This document shows, one piece after another, positions 20,843-25,679 of a stretch of 25,679 nucleotides of DNA. The notes below the pieces were generated by a model. The model saw nothing but the letters and a program-made list of their open reading frames with translations. It did not search any database and was not told where the DNA came from. The translations under genes and the position numbers were made by a program. How positions within the stretch are numbered: position 1 is the stretch's first letter; every line of letters starts with the position of its first letter. The stretch is from 2-01-FULL-39-28 sp964436165. Its GTDB lineage: Bacteria > Patescibacteriota > Minisyncoccia > 2-02-FULL-40-12 > GWA2-44-9. The stretch is taken from contig CAYTBY010000015.1 in assembly GCA_964436165.1 (NCBI GenBank), positions 1 to 25,679 of the forward strand, given 5' to 3'.

Positions 20843-21946
20843 TTACTCAACTTCCCTCATTGCTAAACCAATCGCTATCGAAAATGTACTTTTCAGTTCT
20901 GGCATTAGGGGCTCTAACTCTTGGGGATAAATAACCCTTGAGAATGGATTGCCGATCGAGATCTCTCTGTTTAGTTTTTCTCTAAAGTAATCGCTAAAAC
21001 CCGGCATATTGGTAAGGCCGCCGATAAGAATAACGTTGTTTACTTTTTCTTTTTTAGACTCTTCGTAACTGGAAATTGTTTTTTGGGTCTCAAAAATCAT
21101 CATATCGATCAGCGATATCACCGACTCATTAATTATATTCTCTTCGCCCTTTTTAAGACCAAATTTCCTCTTTAATTCTTCGGCTTTCTCTAAACTTATT
21201 CCAAGCGATTGCGAGATTGCTCTCGTTATTTCAAACCCGCCTATTTCATAATTATGGCTCACTCTTTCATATCCCCGACTAACGATCATTATGGAAGTAC
21301 TCCGGCCGCCGATATTAACTATGGCCACCGAACTTAAATCATTGCCGAGCAATGCCCGGATAAGGGCTGAGTTCTCAAGCTCAAGGGCCTGAAGATGCAC
21401 ACCGGCATTTTTCATTATATTCTGGTACTTAGCGATCTCGTCTTTGGGTACCGCCGCAAGAAAAACTTCAACCATCGATGGTTTCTCTATATCTGAATCA
21501 GCTTTTTGACCGTCAATAACACCGACAATAGACCAGTCGAGCACTACTTCATTTAGGGGAATGGGTATGTATTTTTTAGCCTCAAATGGCAAAGCCCGGG
21601 CAAGATCTTCGTTGGATATGTACGGCATTTCTATAACCGTGGCGAATGTTGAAAAAGATGGTATCGAGGCAACCACATTTGAAGATCCGATCTTGGCTCT
21701 TTTTATAACATCCGCCAGGCCGTCAGAAATTTCTTTGTCCGGCATTTTTAAAATGCTCTGCCAATCCTCTGAATCAGTTCCGCTTGAAATAGCCGTATTC
21801 CCGCCCTTAAGCTCGAATATTCCGTAGTTTAACAACGAGAAACGCCCGCCTCTTTTCTCAAGTTCTACAACCTTAATAGAGGATGTGCCTATGTCCACTC
21901 CTAGATTGCCCTTTGATTTAATTGATCCGAAAAGATTTAAAGCCAT
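20843..21946 (-). CDS. pilM: Type IV pilus actin-like protein
   Basis: A cytoplasmic actin-fold ATP-binding protein that links PilN to the ATPases. The 367 residues open with GVDIGTSSIKVVELEKRG, the phosphate-1 loop; VAIVNIGGRSTSIMIV and VILIGGLTNMPGF are the second phosphate and adenosine motifs. LPFEAKKYIPIPLNEVVLDW is characteristic of PilM. First gene of the long pilus operon, read leftward; an extended -10 (TGGTATAAT) lies at 22017-22009. No Shine-Dalgarno, though a GGGG run is near -8. Confidence 0.95.
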   Translation of the reverse strand: MALNLFGSIKSKGNLGVDIGTSSIKVVELEKRGGRFSLLNYGIFELKGGNTAISSGTDSEDWQSILKMPDKEISDGLADVIKRAKIGSSNVVASIPSFSTFATVIEMPYISNEDLARALPFEAKKYIPIPLNEVVLDWSIVGVIDGQKADSDIEKPSMVEVFLAAVPKDEIAKYQNIMKNAGVHLQALELENSALIRALLGNDLSSVAIVNIGGRSTSIMIVSRGYERVSHNYEIGGFEITRAISQSLGISLEKAEELKRKFGLKKGEENIINESVISLIDMMIFETQKTISSYEESKKEKVNNVILIGGLTNMPGFSDYFREKLNREISIGNPFSRVIYPQELEPLMPELKSTFSIAIGLAMREVE

Positions 21947-21964
21947 TCAAACCCCATCTTTGAT

Positions 21965-21994
21965 TTGCTTAGAAATCAAAAATATTACTATAAT
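21965..21994 (+). promoter_or_regulatory. Promoter of comF
   Basis: TTGCTT (21965-21970), 18 bp, TATAAT (21989-21994); predicted start about 22001, leader about 36 bases. Confidence 0.6.
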
Positions 21995-22008
21995 CTTATC
22001 TATCCCTT

Positions 22009-22017
22009 ATTATACCA
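22009..22017 (-). promoter_or_regulatory. Extended -10 promoter of the pilus operon
   Basis: Minus strand TGG-TATAAT (22017-22009), with a poor -35; predicted start near 22002, virtually the same base pair as the comF start on the other strand. Confidence 0.55.
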
Positions 22018-22036
22018 TATCTACATATCAAAAATT

Positions 22037-22774
22037 ATGAATTATCCCCAGAAAATCATTAGTTTTGCCCTGAACACGGTTTTCCCCATTAAATGTGTCG
22101 GTTGTGGAGCTTTTTCTAGCCAAAATAGGCATGATTACCTATGCAAATCGTGCCTCCGCACAATTCCCGTAAAAACCGATTTTCAATGTATCGGTTGCAA
22201 CAAAAATTCAAGTTTGGGCAAAACTTGCCTTGAGTGCAAAAATAACTTTGCAGTAGACCAGCTTTTTACCGTTTCAGATTATAAAAACCGTCTTGTAGAA
22301 AAAGCGATTAAAACCCTTAAATACCGAATGGTTTCAGAAATAGCTGACTCCCTGGAACCGATATTTAAAAAATACCTTGCCGGATTAGCTAAAGACAAGA
22401 AAATCGATATCCTGGCGGATAATCCCCTCTTAATACCCGTACCCCTCCACTACCGACGCTTAAATTTAAGGGGGTTCAATCAGGCAGAGGTTATTGCTCA
22501 AAAAATATCAGAGATACTTCTCTGTAAACTTAAACCGAATATATTATCGAGAAAAGTATTTTCTAAACCTCAGGCCTATATAGAAGACCGGGAACAACGG
22601 CTCAAAAATATTAAAAATATTTTTAAACTCAACTTTCCGTCAGAAGTAAAAAATAGAAACATTATCCTAATAGACGATATCTGTACAACCGGAGCAACCC
22701 TCAATGAAGCGGCCAAGGTTTTAAAAGAAGGTGGGGCGAAAAAAGTTGTCGGATTCGTAATTGCGAGGGGGTAA
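22037..22774 (+). CDS. comF: ComF family phosphoribosyltransferase-like protein
   Basis: ComF proteins are needed for DNA uptake in naturally transformable bacteria. The 245 residues start at MNYPQKIISF; further upstream is promoter DNA. Four Cys pairs (C20/C23, C36/C39, C51/C54, C64/C67) form the N-terminal zinc domain, followed by PVPLHYRRLNLRGFNQAE and the PRPP-binding loop IILIDDICTTGAT. No Shine-Dalgarno. Placed head to head with pilM, it suggests joint use of pilus and ComF in uptake, a common theme in CPR bacteria; that linkage is inference. Confidence 0.95.
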   Translation: MNYPQKIISFALNTVFPIKCVGCGAFSSQNRHDYLCKSCLRTIPVKTDFQCIGCNKNSSLGKTCLECKNNFAVDQLFTVSDYKNRLVEKAIKTLKYRMVSEIADSLEPIFKKYLAGLAKDKKIDILADNPLLIPVPLHYRRLNLRGFNQAEVIAQKISEILLCKLKPNILSRKVFSKPQAYIEDREQRLKNIKNIFKLNFPSEVKNRNIILIDDICTTGATLNEAAKVLKEGGAKKVVGFVIARG

Positions 22775-22789
22775 AAATCGTGGTAAAAT
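22761..22789 (+). promoter_or_regulatory. Promoter of tRNA-Ser(GCU)
   Basis: TTGCGA (22761-22766), 17 bp, TGG-extended TAAAAT (22784-22789), overlapping the end of comF. Predicted start near 22796, about 129 bases before the tRNA. Confidence 0.55.
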
Positions 22790-22803
22790 TTATTGAGTTT
22801 GCT

Positions 22804-22908
22804 TGCACTTCGAAGCTTCAGCACACGCTGAAGTGCAGTAGTGGAGACGTGGCTGCCTGTCCGCCGAAGCTTTAGGCGAAGGCGGAAGTGGTGAAACCCG
22901 AAGCCACG
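22804..22908. repeat. Structured leader with a copied tRNA 5' end and nested palindromes
   Basis: CTTCAGC/GCTGAAG (22816-22833), then TGGAGACGTGGCTG (22842-22855), an exact copy of the tRNA-Ser 5' region found again at 22924-22937. CGTGGCT (22848-22854) pairs with AGCCACG (22902-22908) and encloses TCCGCC/GGCGGA (22860-22886). Confidence 0.6.
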
Positions 22909-22924
22909 CCATAATTAAAAATCT

Positions 22925-23013
22925 GGAGACGTGGCTGAGTGGTCTAAAGCGGATCCTTGCTAAGGATTTGACCGGGTTAAACTGGTCCGGAGGTTCGAAT
23001 CCTCCCGTCTCCG
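22925..23013 (+). tRNA. tRNA-Ser (GCT anticodon)
   Basis: The 89-nt class II tRNA: acceptor GGAGACG/CGTCTCC, anticodon arm GATCC-TTGCTAA-GGATT with GCT, long variable arm GACC/GGTC, T arm GGAGG-TTCGAAT-CCTCC, discriminator G. CCA is not encoded (CCT follows). Reads AGC/AGT codons. Confidence 0.95.
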
Positions 23014-23072
23014 CCTTCGCCCGCAGTAGCGGGCTACGGCGGACAAAGTCCGCAAGTAGACCGCGAAGGCGG
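23010..23072. repeat. GC-rich palindrome cluster after tRNA-Ser
   Basis: Outer CCGCCTTCGC (23011-23020) pairs with GCGAAGGCGG (23063-23072); inside are GCCCGC/GCGGGC (23019-23034), TCCGCC/GGCGGA (23010-23015, 23038-23043) and GCGGAC/GTCCGC (23039-23053). It begins inside the tRNA acceptor stem. It could aid tRNA 3' processing or termination, or be a dispersed palindromic repeat. Confidence 0.65.
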
Positions 23073-23093
23073 GAAGAAAGTGGAAAAATAATT

Positions 23094-23330
23094 ATGCAGA
23101 CAGTTTACATTTTAAAATGTGCCGACGGGAAACCATATACCGGCTGCACGGAAAACTTAGAAGATAGATTAGAGAGACATACTAATGGGCATGTTCCAGC
23201 TACAAAAGATCGCCGCCCGGTTGAGCTTGTTACTTATATAGTTTTTAGTGATAAATATAAAGCCTTCGAATTCGAAAAGTATTTGAAATCTGGATCTGGC
23301 CGAGCATTTATGAACAAACATTTTATTTAA
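23094..23330 (+). CDS. GIY-YIG nuclease domain protein
   Basis: This 78-residue single-domain protein has a GIY-YIG core: VYILKC (4-9), KPYTG (13-17), the catalytic Arg in DRLERH (R25) and a C-terminal Glu in FEFEKYLK. Its length matches stand-alone YhbQ/UPF0213-like members thought to act on DNA. The start is MQTVYI; a longer reading to 22968 runs through the tRNA and is rejected. It follows tRNA-Ser after the palindrome cluster, and the next gene begins 20 bases later, suggesting a small operon. Confidence 0.9.
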   Translation: MQTVYILKCADGKPYTGCTENLEDRLERHTNGHVPATKDRRPVELVTYIVFSDKYKAFEFEKYLKSGSGRAFMNKHFI

Positions 23331-23350
23331 CTCTACAAGGATTCGAACTT

Positions 23351-23812
23351 ATGAGGAAATTGATCTATAAAATAACTCATCCGTTTGTCCGCTTGTATTG
23401 GAAAATCTTTAAACCAAAAACTTACGGTTCACGAGCTCTTGTTCTGTACAATAATCAGATTCTTCTCGTTAAAAATATCAATGTAAATCATTGGTCTTTA
23501 CCGGGCGGTAAAATTGATTATCCAGAAAATCCCGAGCAATGCGTTTTACGAGAGTTGAAAGAAGAACTAGGGTTATCCATCTCAAATACCGCATTTAAGC
23601 TTGGAGAATACATTTCTCAGCAAGAAGGTAAAAAAGATACGGTTTATATCTTTGTAATAAACTTAGAGAACTCAAAATTTAAGAAACAATGGGAATTGGA
23701 AGATGCTCGATGGTTTGATTTTAATTATTTACCCTCAGACATAAGCCCAGCCGCTTCCAGGAGAATCACCGAGTATTTTGCTGGAAAGAAAGAATTGATG
23801 GGTGCTTGGTAA
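23351..23812 (+). CDS. Nudix hydrolase
   Basis: It hydrolyses a nucleoside-diphosphate-linked compound; the substrate is not predictable. The Nudix box is complete: G53-x5-E59-x7-R67-E68-L-K-E71-E72-L-G74-L. The 153 residues begin with a basic helix MRKLIYKITHPFVRLYWKIF, then SRALVLYNNQILLVKN and HWSLPGGK. AAGGA nine bases upstream (23337-23341) supports the ATG, one of the few clear Shine-Dalgarno sites in the native part of the window. Confidence 0.93.
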   Translation: MRKLIYKITHPFVRLYWKIFKPKTYGSRALVLYNNQILLVKNINVNHWSLPGGKIDYPENPEQCVLRELKEELGLSISNTAFKLGEYISQQEGKKDTVYIFVINLENSKFKKQWELEDARWFDFNYLPSDISPAASRRITEYFAGKKELMGAW

Positions 23813-23840
23813 TTTACCAATATAGTTATTAAGTTAATAG

Positions 23841-24233
23841 TGGGTATACCCACAGACCTTAAAGTCGAGAATCTTAATCTCCGCGGCAACTTCGTTACCG
23901 GTAACTTTAATTGCTCTGATTTTAGACAAAGGTAGTCTGTCAATCGAATTAGCAAGACTTTCTTTTGTTTTAATACTAGGTCTTGTTCTATACTCTCTGA
24001 GTATTTATGCTGCTTTTCTGTCTGACAACAAAGCATGGACAAGGGCTTTATCAATCAAGCTTCTTAAAAGTTTGGCTATTGGCTCAGGGATGGTTTTACT
24101 TGGGCTGTTAGGATTGTATTTTCAAGCTCAAGCATATAATCAGATACTGGCAATAAATTGGTTTGGACTTTTTTGGCTACTAATTATTTTTTCAGGACTT
24201 TGGTTTACTAGGACTGCTGATTCGGCGGCATAA
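23841..24233 (+). pseudogene. Membrane protein frame lacking a start codon
   Basis: From just after a TAG at 23838 the frame stays open for 130 codons to TAA at 24231. It reads as a real membrane protein: three or four hydrophobic helices (LISAATSLPVTLIALIL; LSFVLILGLVLYSLSIYAAF; SGMVLLGLLGLYFQ; WFGLFWLLIIFSGLWF). No ATG, GTG or TTG occurs before the middle (TTG at codon about 77), so it is either a 5'-truncated or frameshifted gene, or uses a non-standard start such as ATT. The TAA lies in the loop of a good terminator, which implies a living transcript at least recently. No family recognised. Confidence 0.5.
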
Positions 24234-24250
24234 ACTTGCCGCTTTTTAAT
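24225..24250 (+). terminator. Terminator with a stop codon in its loop
   Basis: GCGGCA (24225-24230), loop TAAACT holding the stop, TGCCGC (24237-24242), then TTTTTAAT. Confidence 0.75.
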
Positions 24251-24290
24251 TCCCTAAAATCATACTAAAATCTAAATCAACAGAACCCCC

Positions 24291-24992
24291 TCAAAAACCC
24301 TTAAGCAAACGGACTGCCCGCCAGGGCTTGAACCAAATTGTCGCTAAAGAGAAATGATCGGCTCCGGAATTTTTGTATAACTCTACGTCCCTATCGGAAT
24401 ATATTCCTCCTCCGCCGATGATCTTTATATCAGGATATCTGTTTCGAATAATTTTTATGGCTTTTAAGGAAAACTCTTTTAGCCGCTCCCCGCTTTCTCC
24501 GCCCCTATCGGTCGGCAGAGTATTGGCAATATGGAAATAGTTTGCACCCAAGCTAACAAGTCTATCGACTTGATCATATATCGAATCCGAGGGAGAAAGC
24601 TTGAATATAACAACAGGAAATTTTTTCATACAGGCAAGGGCCTGCTGGTCAGTAATGCCTGTTCTTTGTTCAATGTTGGGACAACTCAAATTGAGCTCTA
24701 CCATGATATTCGAGGGGATGCACTCTATTAATTCATCCCACTCATCGGATCGAATAGCTGCAATCGAGTATATTCTCTCCGGATCGAATGCTTTTACTGA
24801 TCGGATCCCCGGATTTTGCAAACCGATATTGTTAACCCAGCCATTCTTAACCGGTCTTATTGTTGTTACAGCCCGATATAGCTTTTTTAACCAGTTGCCT
24901 CTTTTATACAGAGTGAATGTCCCGCATACCGATGTACATTTGAGGTGAGAAATGTAATTGCCGAAGGGTGCGCTTATTATAAAGTCCTTCAT
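24291..24992 (-). CDS. Short dihydroorotate dehydrogenase-like flavoprotein
   Basis: A TIM-barrel flavoprotein with PyrD-family motifs: WVNNIGLQNPGI (52-63), ELNLSCPN (99-106), KLSPS (131-135), FHIANT (153-158) and the phosphate-binding GGGGI (193-197). At 233 residues it is shorter than the usual 300 or so, lacking the segment around the class 1 active-site loop, so the enzyme may act on another substrate. No other pyrimidine genes are nearby. The -10 box sits six bases before the ATG, suggesting a leaderless mRNA; an alternative reading is that AAGG next to the ATG is a misplaced Shine-Dalgarno. Confidence 0.8.
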   Translation of the reverse strand: MKDFIISAPFGNYISHLKCTSVCGTFTLYKRGNWLKKLYRAVTTIRPVKNGWVNNIGLQNPGIRSVKAFDPERIYSIAAIRSDEWDELIECIPSNIMVELNLSCPNIEQRTGITDQQALACMKKFPVVIFKLSPSDSIYDQVDRLVSLGANYFHIANTLPTDRGGESGERLKEFSLKAIKIIRNRYPDIKIIGGGGIYSDRDVELYKNSGADHFSLATIWFKPWRAVRLLKGF

Positions 24993-24998
24993 ACCTTA

Positions 24999-25007
24999 AT
25001 GATAGCA
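24999..25007 (-). promoter_or_regulatory. Extended -10 promoter giving a leaderless mRNA
   Basis: Minus strand TGC-TATCAT (25007-24999); six bases later is the ATG at 24992, at the expected +1. Confidence 0.5.
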
Positions 25008-25103
25008 AAAAACCAAGTTTTTGGCCGGTTTTTAGCCCTAAATTCAGCCTAAAAACTACCCACAGGATGCCCACAAGACCTAGAAAAGACCTGAAAATCA
25101 TGA

Positions 25104-25109
25104 TATAAT
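25104..25109 (+). promoter_or_regulatory. Extended -10 promoter giving a leaderless mRNA
   Basis: TGA-TATAAT with the hexamer at 25104-25109; six bases later is the ATG at 25116, at the expected +1. No good -35. Confidence 0.6.
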
Positions 25110-25115
25110 AAGACT

Positions 25116-25538
25116 ATGGATAATCTAACCGTAGCCAAGCGCTACCGAACTGAATTATCCTCGGTGAAAGACCTTCTTTTCTATTTTCTTATCATCTGGA
25201 CCTGTGTCTTGCTTGGTTTAAGCTGGTTTGACTTCTTTAGCCAAGGATTCCAGGTTTCCGAGGCAATAGTTACAAGTTATCTTATCCTCCTTGGGGTTTA
25301 TATAGTTCATAAGGAAACATCACGGTGGACGGGAGTTAAATTACGCATAATGCCCGGCGAACTGTTCGTTTATATCTGGTGGATTTCCCTGCTTGCCATG
25401 CTTCTAATCGGATTTTTTACCCATAAAGACGTCTCTCCCCCGATAAGATTTATAGCCTACGAAGTTTTGGGGGCATTCCTATTGAGCGAGATTTCAAAAA
25501 GCTTTAACGCTTTTAAGCGCGGAGATGAAGAAGAATAG
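25116..25538 (+). CDS. Small integral membrane protein of unknown function
   Basis: The 140-residue protein has three or four membrane segments: LLFYFLIIWTCVLLGLSWF (about 20-38), VTSYLILLGVYIVH, GELFVYIWWISLLAMLLIGFF and a weaker IRFIAYEVLGAFLL, ending in a charged tail (FKRGDEEE). No family recognised. Transcription is predicted to start at its ATG. The stop codon lies only four bases before tRNA-Ser(UGA), so both are probably cut from a single transcript. Confidence 0.8.
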   Translation: MDNLTVAKRYRTELSSVKDLLFYFLIIWTCVLLGLSWFDFFSQGFQVSEAIVTSYLILLGVYIVHKETSRWTGVKLRIMPGELFVYIWWISLLAMLLIGFFTHKDVSPPIRFIAYEVLGAFLLSEISKSFNAFKRGDEEE

Positions 25539-25542
25539 ACTT

Positions 25543-25630
25543 GGAGAGGTCGGATAATGGTTATTCCACCGGTCTTGAAAACCGGAATCCCGCAAGGGAT
25601 TTGTGGGTTCGACTCCCACCCTCTCCGCCA
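25543..25630 (+). tRNA. tRNA-Ser (TGA anticodon)
   Basis: The 88-nt class II tRNA including an encoded CCA (25628-25630): acceptor GGAGAGG/CCTCTCC, anticodon arm CCGGT-CTTGAAA-ACCGG with TGA, variable arm TCCC-GCAA-GGGA, T arm GTGGG-TTCGACT-CCCAC, discriminator G. The 49 bases that follow to the window end show only a short CTCGC/GCGAG hairpin. Confidence 0.95.
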
Positions 25631-25679
25631 ATTGGGAAAATGCAAATTTGAAGAAGCAAGCTCGCGGCGCGAGACGCGC

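Noticed and set aside
22968..23093. N-terminal extension of the GIY-YIG protein
   Set aside because: It would translate tRNA-Ser and the palindrome cluster.
23725..24054. A 109-residue minus-strand frame across the Nudix gene end
   Set aside because: It overlaps the real Nudix gene and the membrane-protein frame and has no coding character or promoter.

Overview
The window reads as part of a small, compact bacterial genome of the Candidate Phyla Radiation (Patescibacteria, Parcubacteria-like). This is an inference. It rests on moderate-to-low GC, tightly packed genes mostly lacking Shine-Dalgarno sequences, a streamlined type IV pilus cluster with several minor pilins, GatCA, a compact ComF, and many tiny repeats inside and between genes. 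TGA is used as a stop (for example at 7055), so this is not a UGA-recoding lineage. No taxonomic marker such as rRNA is present.

Layout. 1-222: a possible C-terminal gene fragment and two back-to-back terminators. 238-2521: a GC-richer cassette of three unrecognised genes with textbook Shine-Dalgarno sequences; two divergent promoters share one palindromic -35 box. 2616-3017: a small basic protein that may be a BECR-fold nuclease. 3030-3551: a gene-free stretch dense in hairpins. 3549-3806: initiator tRNA and a 28-residue membrane peptide. 3903-6158 (minus): gatC, gatA and a membrane-anchored protein with a HEPN-like R-x4-H motif. 6341-8810 (plus): an ABC-2 exporter pair and a membrane-anchored repeat protein, separated by a 182-bp perfect-ended hairpin element. 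8797-10821 (minus): ligA. 10887-21946 (minus): the type IV pilus cluster in the order pilM-pilN-pilO-small protein-pilB-pilT-pilC-pilA-pilD-DUF4430-like-four minor pilins. 22037-23812 (plus): comF, tRNA-Ser(GCU), a GIY-YIG protein and a Nudix hydrolase. 23841-25630: a membrane ORF without a start codon, a short dihydroorotate-dehydrogenase-like gene, a membrane protein and tRNA-Ser(UGA).

How it works together. PilB and PilT would power extension and retraction on PilC. PilM/N/O plus the small protein would form the alignment complex, and PilD would process PilA and the minor pilins. comF starts face to face with pilM, so pilus and ComF may together support DNA uptake. GatCA would amidate misacylated tRNA with a GatB encoded elsewhere.

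The most unusual signal is a set of very small repeats that enter coding regions without breaking them. Six tandem heptamer arrays, all variants of a TAG-like 7-mer, lie in gatA (two), ligA and the pilC/pilT/pilB junctions. Palindromic insertions lie in gatC, ligA and the cleaved leaders of two prepilins. One of these, in the PilW-like gene, is a 59-bp inverted-repeat element flanked by 7-bp direct repeats that is exactly in frame and regenerates the PilD cleavage site.
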